Of a stretch of 14,895 nucleotides of DNA, positions 1-7,307 are shown one piece after another; position 1 is the first letter of the stretch, and each line of letters opens with the position of its first letter. The stretch lies in the NCBI GenBank assembly GCA_023436925.1, contig JAEZHJ010000141.1, forward strand, positions 1 to 14,895, given 5' to 3'. The position numbers and the translations under genes are program-made. This stretch comes from Actinomycetes bacterium (GTDB lineage: Bacteria; Actinomycetota; Actinomycetes; Propionibacteriales; Propionibacteriaceae). The notes below the pieces were generated by a model, which was not told the origin of the DNA, ran no database searches, and was given only the letters and a program-made list of their open reading frames with translations.

Positions 1-1271
1 CGCGGGGCGGCAGCCTTCAGCCGGCCCCGGGTGCCCTCGGCGATGCCCAGGTCGGTGAACAGGTGCGGCGAGGTCGAGTAGGTTTCGGGGACCTCGGCGA
101 AGTCCAGGCCCAGGGCCCGGTTGATCACCTTCCAGCGGGTCAGGTCGGCCCAGTCGACCAGGGTGATCGCGACGCCGGAGGCGCCGGCCCGACCGGTCCG
201 TCCGATCCGGTGGACGTAGGTGAGCTCGCTGTCGGGGCACTCGTAGTTGATCACGTGGGTGACGTCGGTGATGTCGATGCCGCGGGCGGCGACATCGGTG
301 GCCACCAGGACGTCCACCTTGCCCTCACGGAACTTCTTCAGCGCCTTCTCGCGCAGCACCTGGCTGAGGTCGCCGTGGATCGAGGTGGCGTCGAAGCCGC
401 GGTCCACCAGCTCGTCGGCGAGCCGCTGCGCGGCCCGCTTGGTGCGGGTGAAGACCATCGTCCGGCCGCGGCCCTCGGCCTGCAGCACCAGCCCGACGAT
501 CTCCGGCTTGTCCAGGTCATGCGCCTGGTAGACGAACTGGGTCGTGTCCGGCACGGTCATCTGCGCGTCGTGGGTCTCGGCCCGCACATTGACCGGCTGG
601 TTGAGGTGCATCCGGGCCAGCGCGACGATCGCCGACGGCATGGTGGCGGAGAACAGCAGGGTCTGCCGCGACTTCGGCGTCTTGCTGATCAGCTTCTCGA
701 CGTCGGGCAGGAAGCCCAGGTCGAGCATCTCGTCGGCCTCGTCCAGCACGAGCACGCGGACGTGCGACAGGTCGAGGTTGCGCCGCTGCACGAGGTCGAG
801 CAGTCGCCCGGGGGTCCCGACGACGACGTCCACCCCCGAGGCCAGCGCCTCGAGCTGGGGCTCGTAGCCCACCCCGCCGTAGACGGTCAGCACGCGCACC
901 TTGCGGACGGCGGCGGCCACCTCGATGTCGCGGGCCACCTGCACGGCGAGCTCGCGGGTCGGTGCCATCACCAGTGCCTGGGGCAGGTCGGGACGGGCGA
1001 GGTCCTCGTAGCCCTCGTCACCGGGGACGGTGATCCGCTGCAGCAGGCTGATGCCGAAGGCGAGGGTCTTGCCGGTGCCGGTGCGGGCTTGGCCGATCAT
1101 GTCGGTGCCGGTGATCGCGATCGGGATCGCGAGGCTCTGGATCGGGAAGGGATTGACGATGCCGACCGCGGCGAGCGCGTCGCTGATCGGCGCGATCACG
1201 CCGAGGTCGGCAAATGTGTGTTCGGTTTCCGCCTGCAGGGCGGGCTGGTCGGTCTGGGTGCTCAGCGTCAT
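1..1271 (-). CDS. DEAD-box ATP-dependent RNA helicase (3' end outside window)
   Basis: The visible 423 residues make up the whole two-RecA-domain core of a DEAD-box RNA helicase, which unwinds short RNA duplexes using ATP in RNA decay, ribosome assembly or cold adaptation. Visible motifs are the Q-motif Phe20...PFPIQ (41-45), motif I ARTGTGKT (62-69), Ia PTRELA (104-109), Ib TPGR (153-156), II DEAD (177-180), III SAT (208-210), IV VFTRTK (273-278), V ATDVAARGID (324-333) and VI HRIGRTGRAG (354-363). All key residues are intact. The C-terminal extension that would separate RhlE, DeaD and CshA types lies beyond the left edge. The ATG at 1271 is chosen because the reading continues cleanly into the Q-motif; its only purine-rich stretch (AAAAGG, 1278-1273) sits one base before the ATG, which is unusually close. 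In Mycobacterium a DEAD-box helicase (rhlE) also lies near the DUF3107 and adnAB genes, so RhlE-like is the best guess. Confidence 0.95.
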   Translation of the reverse strand, partial: MTLSTQTDQPALQAETEHTFADLGVIAPISDALAAVGIVNPFPIQSLAIPIAITGTDMIGQARTGTGKTLAFGISLLQRITVPGDEGYEDLARPDLPQALVMAPTRELAVQVARDIEVAAAVRKVRVLTVYGGVGYEPQLEALASGVDVVVGTPGRLLDLVQRRNLDLSHVRVLVLDEADEMLDLGFLPDVEKLISKTPKSRQTLLFSATMPSAIVALARMHLNQPVNVRAETHDAQMTVPDTTQFVYQAHDLDKPEIVGLVLQAEGRGRTMVFTRTKRAAQRLADELVDRGFDATSIHGDLSQVLREKALKKFREGKVDVLVATDVAARGIDITDVTHVINYECPDSELTYVHRIGRTGRAGASGVAITLVDWADLTRWKVINRALGLDFAEVPETYSTSPHLFTDLGIAEGTRGRLKAAAP

Positions 1272-1346
1272 GCCTTTTCGTCGTCCAGCAGGGTCGGTGC
1301 TGGTCTGGAAACCCGCCAGCAGCGCGGATCGGCAGCCGCAGCGGGG

Positions 1347-1364
1347 ACGCACGATGATGTGCGT
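1347..1364. other. Small inverted repeat in the helicase leader
   Basis: Six bases (ACGCAC, 1347-1352) are perfectly inverted at 1359-1364 around a 6-base loop. It lies between the putative -10 element and the helicase start, so it would form a short hairpin in the mRNA leader. Leaders of DEAD-box helicase genes are often regulatory, but nothing here shows function; a short stem like this can arise by chance in GC-rich DNA. Confidence 0.3.
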
Positions 1365-1373
1365 ACCGGCCTC

Positions 1374-1379
1374 AGAATA
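1374..1379 (-). promoter_or_regulatory. Putative -10 element for the helicase gene
   Basis: TATTCT on the minus strand fits the actinobacterial TANNNT pattern and lies in one of the few AT-richer spots of the 164-base gap upstream of the helicase. No convincing -35 is seen 16-18 bases upstream. A start point near 1367 would give a leader of roughly 95 bases. Confidence 0.4.
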
Positions 1380-1435
1380 CCCGAAGACACCACACCTCCC
1401 GGGCCGACCCACCGCCGGGTCGCCGGGTGGACCCC

Positions 1436-1663
1436 CTACAGGGTGCCGAACCCGACCGGACGGGCGTTCTCCTGGCCGAGGTCGACGTAGGCGATCTTGT
1501 CCACCGGCACGAGCACCTTGCGGCCCTTGGCGTCGGTGAGGGTCAGGATGGTCTCGTCGGACAGCGCCTTGAGCAGGTTCTTCTCCACCTCGGCAGCCGT
1601 CTGATCGGTATCGACTGTGATCTCGCGCGCCACGTGCTGGATGCCGACCTTGATCTCCACCAT
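1436..1663 (-). CDS. DUF3107 family small protein
   Basis: This 75-aa protein matches the small actinobacterial DUF3107 family (mycobacterial relative Rv3208A/TB9.4) along its whole length: an EIKVGIQ opening strand, a helix with TAAEVEKNLLKAL, a central LTLTDAKGRKVLVP segment and the end IAYVDLGQENARPVGFG. The biochemical role of the family is unknown. There is no signal peptide or membrane segment, so it is cytosolic. Start choice is open: AGGAGG (1670-1665) is one base before the ATG at 1663 but four bases before the in-frame GTG at 1660, and family members usually start directly with the EVKIG-like strand, so GTG 1660 (74 aa) may be the true start. It stands alone, 140 bases after the FHA gene and 164 bases before the helicase, with its own putative -10 element at 1692-1697. 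Confidence 0.9.
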   Translation of the reverse strand: MVEIKVGIQHVAREITVDTDQTAAEVEKNLLKALSDETILTLTDAKGRKVLVPVDKIAYVDLGQENARPVGFGTL

Positions 1664-1691
1664 GCCTCCTACTTCGACTGTGCCGTTTGCC

Positions 1692-1697
1692 AATCTA
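1692..1697 (-). promoter_or_regulatory. Putative -10 element for the DUF3107 gene
   Basis: TAGATT on the minus strand lies about 30 bases upstream of the DUF3107 start, in the TANNNT form. The surrounding 10 bases GCTAGATTGG recur exactly upstream of telA (near 13202-13211). The -35 region (GTGTCC at a 17-base spacing) is poor. Confidence 0.45.
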
Positions 1698-1741
1698 GCC
1701 GCCCGACCGCGCGCGGACACCGCCCGTACGCCCACAGCGCA

Positions 1742-1797
1742 ACCGGTCCGCTGCCGTGGCGACCGGTCGCGGACGGCCGGCGGTACGGGTGACCGGT
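1742..1797. repeat. Three ACCGGT palindromes and an inverted repeat after the FHA gene
   Basis: The palindrome ACCGGT occurs at 1742-1747, 1762-1767 and 1792-1797, spaced 20 and 30 bases; the middle copy is extended to GACCGGTC. GTCCGC (1746-1751) is inverted as GCGGAC (1769-1774), so the transcript could fold here after the FHA stop. It may act as a weak terminator of the nine-gene operon or as a protein-binding site ahead of the DUF3107 promoter. There is no T-tract. Confidence 0.3.
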
Positions 1798-1803
1798 GAG
1801 GGG

Positions 1804-2583
1804 TCAGCCGGGCAGCGGCTCGAAGGCCTCCTGCTCGTCCTCGGTGGCCCGCCGGATCACGATCCGGGTCCAGGCGCCGACGTAGATCCGCTGGTCCGGG
1901 GCCAGTTCGACCCTGCCGCGCGGGATCGGCATGGCGGGCAGCGGACCCGCGGCCGAGCCGACGAAGGTGCCATTGGCCGACTCGAGGTCCTCGATCCACC
2001 AGCGGCTGCCGTCGGTGGTCAGCCGGGCGTGCCGGCGGCTGCACCCGGTGTCGAGCTCGCAGTCGATCTCGGGGAAGATGTTGCGGCTGGTCGAGACCCG
2101 TCCGATCAGGTTGGTCTCCTTGACCAGCGGGACGATGTCGGGCAGCCCGGGCGACGGCAGCGGGTCGGTGGACCCCTGGGCGGCGTACCAGTCCGGGTCG
2201 ATCCACAACTCGGCCACCCACTCCACCGCCGGGGCGGCGGGGCTACCCGGGCTGGAGATCGCCATCGGGGCGTCGGTGGCGGGATCCTCGGCCGGCGCCG
2301 CGGTCAGGCCCGCGTCCGGCGCGGCCGGGGACGGCGGCGAGGTCGGAGCCGGCGGTCCGCCGATGAAGTCGTGGCCGCAGGCCTCGCAGAACAGGGCTTC
2401 GGCGACGTTCGGGGTGCCGCAGTTCGGGCAGACCAGCGCGGCGGGGGCTTGCAGCGGTTCGGCCGCCGGGGCAGCCGGCTGCTGCTGCTGCGGTGCCTGC
2501 TCGCTGCCGGTGGGCATCGGCAGGCCGCAGGTGTCGCAGAAGTCGGTGGCCGTCGATTGGTGACCGGCTGGACAGATCGGCAT
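1804..2583 (-). CDS. Zinc-ribbon FHA domain protein
   Basis: This 259-aa protein would be the phosphothreonine reader of the operon. The N terminus has two short zinc-ribbon motifs: C4...FCDTCG (15-20) and CPNCG (52-56)...FCEACG (65-70). A Pro/Ala/Ser-rich linker follows (about 75-120). The FHA domain spans roughly 155-245 and keeps the phosphopeptide-binding residues: G161-R162, S182-R-R-H185 and N204-G205. It is longer than the mycobacterial FHA protein GarA and lacks GarA's N-terminal phospho-threonine motif, so it is not simply GarA. The ATG at 2583 lies one base after the VWA stop, with AGGGG inside the end of the VWA gene five bases before it, so translation is probably coupled. It is the last gene of the operon. 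Its partner is most likely a protein phosphorylated by the operon's kinase; this is inferred. Confidence 0.92.
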   Translation of the reverse strand: MPICPAGHQSTATDFCDTCGLPMPTGSEQAPQQQQPAAPAAEPLQAPAALVCPNCGTPNVAEALFCEACGHDFIGGPPAPTSPPSPAAPDAGLTAAPAEDPATDAPMAISSPGSPAAPAVEWVAELWIDPDWYAAQGSTDPLPSPGLPDIVPLVKETNLIGRVSTSRNIFPEIDCELDTGCSRRHARLTTDGSRWWIEDLESANGTFVGSAAGPLPAMPIPRGRVELAPDQRIYVGAWTRIVIRRATEDEQEAFEPLPG

Positions 2584-2584
2584 G

Positions 2585-3865
2585 TCAGCCCCTGATTCGA
2601 GTCGTCTTCGTCGATGCGGTGTCGAGGGCCATCACGTCAGCCTTGTCGACGGCTGGCCTCAGCCGAACGGTACCCGTCCGGGCGTCATGGATGTCGACGA
2701 CCTTGCGGAGTTTCGCCGTGGCTTCTGCATTTCCGGTCTCGGTGGCGAGCTGGACGGCCCGTCCGAGCTTGGTGGTGGCGGTCGCCTCGTCGCCGGCGTC
2801 CTTGGCAGCCAGGCCCTCCTGGATCACCTGGGCCAACTCGGTCTGGCCGGTGTAGTGCGCGACCTCGGGGTTGATCTGCGCGGTCAGGTTGGTGTCGGCC
2901 GACCACTTCGCCTTCACCAGGCCCTGGGTGAGCAACTCCCCGCCGACCGCCAGCTGCACGCGGGCGGCCAACTGCTCCTGGCCGACCGTCTTGGCGGCCA
3001 GCCGGATCGCGATGTGGTAGTCGCGCTCCTCGTCGCCCCAGGACCCGGTCGGGTAGGCCATGGTGAGCTGGTTGACCGGCGTGCCGCGGTGGGTGAGGTC
3101 CTCGACGGTGGGGGAGACCTGGCGGACGAACTGCACCTGCGCGCCCTGCGGGATCCAGACCCGCAGCTCGGCGTTGGCGACCCCGCGGGACATCGAGCGG
3201 CGCATCAGCTCGGTGAACACCTGACCCATCTGGGAGGGGTGCGGGATGATGTCGACGGTGCCGAGCAGGGCCTGGGCGATCTTGCGGATCTCGGAGACCT
3301 TCCACTCCACGCCGACACCGCGGGCGTCGACCTGGAAGTAGCCCACGCAGTTCGCGATCGCCGCGTCGAGCTGGGACTGCGTCTCGTTGTGGTTCTCGCC
3401 GTCGGTGAGCAGGATCGCGTGCTTGTTGGCGAGTGGCCCGACCGAGGCGAACAGCGCCTTGGCCAGATTGAGCCAGGTGCCCATGGCAGTGCCGCCGTCG
3501 GCGCGGAAGAAGCTGATCGCGCGCCTGGCCTCGGCCCGGGTGCGGGCATCCATGCGCACCATCCCGGCACCGGTCTGCACCATCGGGTAGGCCAGGTAGG
3601 CCTTGTGGTTGCCGGCGACGACAGCGAAGTAGGTGCCGTCGTGGATGTGGTCCAGGGCCACCATGGCTGCCTGCTTGGCGGCATTCATGTTGGTGTGCCC
3701 CATCGAGCCGGAGGTGTCGACGATGATGATCTCGCCGGCGTCCCCGCTGCCGGTCTTGCCCGCCTCTCCGGCGCCCGTGCAGGAGATCGTGACGATGGCG
3801 TTCACATCGGTTCCACCGTCGGGCAGGTACTCGTTCTGGTACACCGCGGACGTGAACTCAGCCAT
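2585..3865 (-). CDS. VWA (von Willebrand factor A) domain protein
   Basis: This 426-aa cytosolic protein has a VWA domain at about residues 43-220. It has a complete metal-ion-dependent adhesion site: DTSGS (D50, S52, S54), T126 in GGTAMGT, and D155 in LLTDGEN. VWA domains bind protein partners through a metal ion. A beta-rich middle follows (about 230-315), then an acidic-to-neutral helical part (345-392). The last residues DTASTKTTRI are rich in threonine and fit the pThr-x-x-Ile form that FHA domains recognise (T421 to I424). The ATG at 3865 is chosen over an in-frame TTG at 3871 because AGGGAAGG (3880-3873) sits seven bases before it. Its start is two bases after the PP2C stop and its stop is one base before the FHA start. 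VWA proteins often act with AAA+ ATPases, and one is encoded in this operon, but of the CbbX rather than the MoxR type. Confidence 0.93.
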   Translation of the reverse strand: MAEFTSAVYQNEYLPDGGTDVNAIVTISCTGAGEAGKTGSGDAGEIIIVDTSGSMGHTNMNAAKQAAMVALDHIHDGTYFAVVAGNHKAYLAYPMVQTGAGMVRMDARTRAEARRAISFFRADGGTAMGTWLNLAKALFASVGPLANKHAILLTDGENHNETQSQLDAAIANCVGYFQVDARGVGVEWKVSEIRKIAQALLGTVDIIPHPSQMGQVFTELMRRSMSRGVANAELRVWIPQGAQVQFVRQVSPTVEDLTHRGTPVNQLTMAYPTGSWGDEERDYHIAIRLAAKTVGQEQLAARVQLAVGGELLTQGLVKAKWSADTNLTAQINPEVAHYTGQTELAQVIQEGLAAKDAGDEATATTKLGRAVQLATETGNAEATAKLRKVVDIHDARTGTVRLRPAVDKADVMALDTASTKTTRIRG

Positions 3866-3867
3866 CC

Positions 3868-4992
3868 TCAAGCCTTCCCTTCTCCGGTTGGCCCGGTGGC
3901 CACCGGCCCTTCCACCCTAGCCTCGAACCGGGCCAGCGCGACCGTGACATTGTCCTTGCCGCCCCGGCTGTTGGCCCACTGCACCAGGCGGCGGGCGACC
4001 CCGAGCGGGGACCGGTCTTCCGCGCTCGCCGCGGCGACCTGGGCGGCAAGTGCGGCCGGCTCCGACGCGTAGTTCCACAACCCGTCGGAACAGACCAGCA
4101 GCCACCCGGGCCGCGCGACCCGCAGGTGGCCGGTCCGCGGCACCACGTCCTCGGCGTCGCTGCCCAGCCAGCGCGTGATCGCGTGGGCCTTCGGCATCGC
4201 CTCCGCCTCCTCGCGGGCCATCCCCTGCTCGATGAACTCCTGGGCGAGGGAGTCGTCGCGGGTGAGCAGCAGCTGCTCCGTCTCGCCCAGCCAGTAGACC
4301 CGGCTGTCACCCAGGGAGGCGTAGTGGATGTCGCCGCCGACGACGACCGCGGCGGCGAAGGTGGCCGACCCGGCCACCGGCCCTTCGGCGGTGGTGGCCT
4401 GGCTGATCGCCGCGTTCGCCTCGGCGGCGGCCTGGCTCAGCGCATCGGCGAAGCCCGCCTCGGCCGGTCCGGTCTGCACCGCCTCGGACAGCACCGCGCA
4501 GGCCCGTTCCACTCCGGCCTGGGAGGCGACGTCGGCCTCGGCCGAGGTGGAGACGCCGTCACAGACCACCAGGACGGCGGCACCGGTGGCGGGGTCGGCC
4601 CACAGCGCCAGCGCGTCCTCGTTGCGGGGGTGGACCAGGCCCCGGTCGCAGACCCCGGCCACCCAGTCGGCCGGCTCGGATTCCAGGTGGTCGCGTCCGC
4701 TGGGCGCCTTCGCGCCGCAGGTCTGGCAGTAGCCGTCCGGGTCGATGTCCCCGCCGCACTGCGGGCACCGGGCGACCGGGGCGGAGATGCCCAACCGACG
4801 GGTTTGGGCCGAGCCGTCGGTGGTCGCCGGCGGGGGCGGCGGCTGGGTGGGCAGCAGCGGCGCGCCGCAGCCCTCACAGAAGCTGGCCCAGGCGGTGACC
4901 GGGTAGGTGCAGTTCGGGCACCGGCCGTCCACCGCCGAGGGCGGTTCTCCGGTGCCGCCACCCAACAGCGGCCAGGGTTCCTCGATGGTCAC
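3868..4992 (-). CDS. Zinc-ribbon PP2C-type Ser/Thr protein phosphatase
   Basis: This 374-aa protein is the likely eraser of the threonine phosphorylation made by the adjacent kinase. Two zinc ribbons come first: CPNC (25-28)...FCEGCG (39-43) and CPQCG (76-80)...YCQTCG (89-93), separated by a Pro-rich stretch. The PP2C domain runs from about 107 to 357. Its metal-binding residues are in place: NED (124-126), VCDG (143-146), CSDG (301-304) and GGKDN (344-348). The usual Gly-Gly-His after the DG motif is replaced by VSTS, a variation near the active site. The GTG at 4992 is preferred: it overlaps the kinase stop as GTGA and has GGAG six bases upstream. An in-frame TTG at 5004 has no ribosome binding site. 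No membrane segment is seen, so it acts in the cytosol. Kinase and phosphatase are therefore translationally coupled. Confidence 0.95.
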   Translation of the reverse strand: MTIEEPWPLLGGGTGEPPSAVDGRCPNCTYPVTAWASFCEGCGAPLLPTQPPPPPATTDGSAQTRRLGISAPVARCPQCGGDIDPDGYCQTCGAKAPSGRDHLESEPADWVAGVCDRGLVHPRNEDALALWADPATGAAVLVVCDGVSTSAEADVASQAGVERACAVLSEAVQTGPAEAGFADALSQAAAEANAAISQATTAEGPVAGSATFAAAVVVGGDIHYASLGDSRVYWLGETEQLLLTRDDSLAQEFIEQGMAREEAEAMPKAHAITRWLGSDAEDVVPRTGHLRVARPGWLLVCSDGLWNYASEPAALAAQVAAASAEDRSPLGVARRLVQWANSRGGKDNVTVALARFEARVEGPVATGPTGEGKA

Positions 4993-7307
4993 AGCAGGCT
5001 CCAAGGTCGGATCGAGTTGGCAAGGTCGACAAGGGCGGCCCGGTCCGCCGGGTCGGTGGTCAGCCGCGCCAGCCGCCGGTAGGTCTGCTCGAGCAGCTCA
5101 CGCAGCTGGCCGGCTTCGACGCGCTGCCCGCCGAGCGGGATCGGTCCCTTCTGGGCCAGGTCGAGCGCGCGTTCATACAGGGTCCGCTCATACCGGGCGG
5201 CCACCTCGGGGTCGAGCCGCGATGAGCTGACCGCGGCCAGTGCCTTGGTGATGGTGGCCGGGTCGCGGGCCAGCGAGACCAGCACTGCTGCTCGCTGCCG
5301 CTGCGACTCGGGGTAGCCGCGAGAGGTGCTGGGGACGAGCTCGAGCGCCGCCAGGGAACCGGCCATGTCTCCGCGGGTGCCCCGCACCCGGGCCAGGCCG
5401 AAGGCCGCCGGGGTGACGTAATTGGCGTCGGTCGAGGCACAGACCAGGTAGAGGCTCTCGGCCAGGTCGGGCTGGTTGCCCAACTCACAGGCCACCGCCA
5501 GGGCCAGTTTCGGGGCCAGCTCTCCCGGCACCTGGCCGTAGACCGCGTTGAAGGAGGACTGCGCGGTGGCGTAGTCCCTGCCCGCCAGCGCGCCGAGGCC
5601 GGCGAGCCAGACCGCGCGCCACTCCCACGGATCGGCGGTGAGCAACTGGTTGACGCACCGGTCGAGCGCGGCGCGGTCACCGAGCTCGAGGGCGGCGTAG
5701 CCGCGGGCCAGCAGCACCTCGGCGGTCTGGGCCGGTGCCGCGTTCAGCGCGGTCAGCCGGTCAGCGGGGTCGTCGATGTTGATCCGGGCCAGCCAGGCCA
5801 GCTGCGGGTCGGTGCCGTCCGGCCGCAGCCGGGGCAGCTGGCGCCAGCTGAACTGGTCGCCGGTCGCGGTCGGCGGCTCGAAGAGCTCCGAGCCGGCCGC
5901 GGTGGAGGCAACCCCCTGGGTGCGGGCGGCCACCGTCTCGCGCAGCACGCCCAGCATCTGGGTGCGCAGCTCCTCGGCGGAGGCGAACCGGTCGTTCGGG
6001 TCGGGGGCGCAGCAGCGCAGCAGCAGCCGGTAGGCGGCATCCGCCCCGGCGAAGGCCGGCAGCTCCTCGATCGGCGGGATGGTGAACTCGTAGGTGCTCT
6101 GGTAGCCGGGCACATCGGCGCACAGCACCATCAGGGTCCGTCCGATCGTGTAGATGTCGGAGGCGACCGAGGCGCCGGCGGTGGCCACCTCGGGGGCCTG
6201 GAAGCCGATCGTGCCGTAGATCGCCGACTCGTCGTCACCGGCGTGGCGCACCCCGCCGAGGTCGATCAGCTTCAGCGAGTCGCCGACCTGGATCACGTTG
6301 TCGGGCTTGAAGTCGCAGTACAGCAGGCCGAGGTCGTGCAGGTAGCTGAAGGCGGGCAGGATCTCGATCAGGAAGGCGAGCGCCTGGTCGATCGGCAGCG
6401 GGTTGGGCTCGCCGTTGCTGGCGGCCATCCGCTGCTTCAGGAGTTGCTTCAGCGAGCGTCCCCCGACGTACTCCATCACGATGTAACCGGCGTCGGCGTG
6501 GGTGACGAAGTTGTAGATCTCGACGATCAGGGGGTGCTCGACCCGGGCCAGGAATTGCTGCTCGCTGATGGTCGCGGCGAGCGCGTCGGAGTCGCCGGTG
6601 TTGAGCAGGCCCTTCAGCACCACCCAGCGGCCGGACACGTTGGTGTCGCGGGCCAGGTAGATCCAGCCCATGCCGCCGTGCGCCAGCGCTCCCTCGACCC
6701 GGTACTGGCCGGCGACCAGGTCGCCGGGGGCGAGCTTGGCGGTGAACGAGTAGGGCGCTCCGCAGTTGGGGCAGAACCCTTCGCTGCGGCCGTCGCCGAC
6801 CGCGCTGGACTGGCCGACCTTGGTGCCGCACTTGGGGCAGACCCGGCGGTCCTCCGGCACGACGGGGGAGACCAGGACCGCCTTCGACGGGTCGATCGCC
6901 GGGGCCGGCGGGACGTAGGTGAGGCCGGCCCCGATCCGGCCGGTACCGGGGCGCCCCTTGCGTCGGCGGGGGACGGCGGGCACGCCGAAGGAGCTGGCCC
7001 GGGCCGAGCCGAGGGCGGTCGACCCGAGTTGCGAGGAGGCCCGGGTGAGTGAACTGGCGGCAGGGGCCCCGGCAGCGGCGGCACCCGTCCCCGGATCCTG
7101 CGGCGGCAGGCCGCAGACGTCGCAGTAGCCGTCCACGATCTTGCCCGAGCAGCCCGGACGGGGGCACGGACCGGTTGCGGTGGTCGAAGGTCGTCCGCCC
7201 GGGGTGCCGCGGCCCACCGGCATGGTGCCGGGGGCCGGCGGCAGCCCGCAGACATCGCAGTAGCCGTCGACGATGGTTCCGGTGCAGCCCGGCTGGCGAC
7301 ACTTCAC
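4989..7307 (-). CDS. PknG-like Ser/Thr protein kinase with zinc ribbons and TPR region
   Basis: This 772-aa soluble kinase resembles mycobacterial PknG throughout. Two near-identical zinc ribbons (3-21 and 48-66, both with YCDVCG) open the protein. Then comes a Thr/Ser/Arg-rich linker, and the PknG-type rubredoxin-like site CPKC (157-160)...CPNC (179-182). The kinase domain is about 197-460: loop AHGGMGW (209-215), lysine K232, helix-C Glu E249, catalytic loop CDFKPDN (331-337), DLG (349-351) and APE (371-373). It is a non-RD kinase with Cys in place of the usual Arg, and DLG in place of DFG, as PknG has. The C-terminal third (about 510-772) aligns with PknG's TPR region, including GELAPKLALA (595-604), and ends SIRPWSLL. 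The GTG start overlaps the upstream stop (GTGA). Mycobacterial PknG phosphorylates the FHA protein GarA to control glutamate metabolism; here the likely targets are encoded beside it. Confidence 0.95.
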   Translation of the reverse strand: MKCRQPGCTGTIVDGYCDVCGLPPAPGTMPVGRGTPGGRPSTTATGPCPRPGCSGKIVDGYCDVCGLPPQDPGTGAAAAGAPAASSLTRASSQLGSTALGSARASSFGVPAVPRRRKGRPGTGRIGAGLTYVPPAPAIDPSKAVLVSPVVPEDRRVCPKCGTKVGQSSAVGDGRSEGFCPNCGAPYSFTAKLAPGDLVAGQYRVEGALAHGGMGWIYLARDTNVSGRWVVLKGLLNTGDSDALAATISEQQFLARVEHPLIVEIYNFVTHADAGYIVMEYVGGRSLKQLLKQRMAASNGEPNPLPIDQALAFLIEILPAFSYLHDLGLLYCDFKPDNVIQVGDSLKLIDLGGVRHAGDDESAIYGTIGFQAPEVATAGASVASDIYTIGRTLMVLCADVPGYQSTYEFTIPPIEELPAFAGADAAYRLLLRCCAPDPNDRFASAEELRTQMLGVLRETVAARTQGVASTAAGSELFEPPTATGDQFSWRQLPRLRPDGTDPQLAWLARINIDDPADRLTALNAAPAQTAEVLLARGYAALELGDRAALDRCVNQLLTADPWEWRAVWLAGLGALAGRDYATAQSSFNAVYGQVPGELAPKLALAVACELGNQPDLAESLYLVCASTDANYVTPAAFGLARVRGTRGDMAGSLAALELVPSTSRGYPESQRQRAAVLVSLARDPATITKALAAVSSSRLDPEVAARYERTLYERALDLAQKGPIPLGGQRVEAGQLRELLEQTYRRLARLTTDPADRAALVDLANSIRPWSLL
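7110..7301 (-). repeat. Duplicated zinc-ribbon coding segment in the kinase gene
   Basis: Two 57-base segments (7245-7301 and 7110-7166) encode 19-residue zinc ribbons that differ at only three positions, and the DNA is also very similar (for example GCAGTAGCCGTC in both on the plus strand). The copies are in frame and 135 bases apart. This looks like a recent internal duplication of a metal-binding unit at the kinase N terminus, which mycobacterial PknG lacks. Confidence 0.8.

Noticed and set aside
63..1490. Long plus-strand open frame (475 codons) opposite the DEAD-box gene
   Set aside because: It is antisense to a clear helicase, its product is a Gly/Val/Asp/His/Arg-rich sequence without any motif, and it exists only because high GC removes stop codons from the opposite strand.
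1804..2583. Naming the FHA protein GarA
   Set aside because: It lacks GarA's N-terminal phospho-threonine motif, is longer, and has zinc ribbons that GarA does not have.
2582..4072. Plus-strand open frame of 496 codons opposite the VWA and PP2C genes
   Set aside because: It is a mirror frame of two genes with complete motifs; the product has the low-complexity composition of an antisense shadow.
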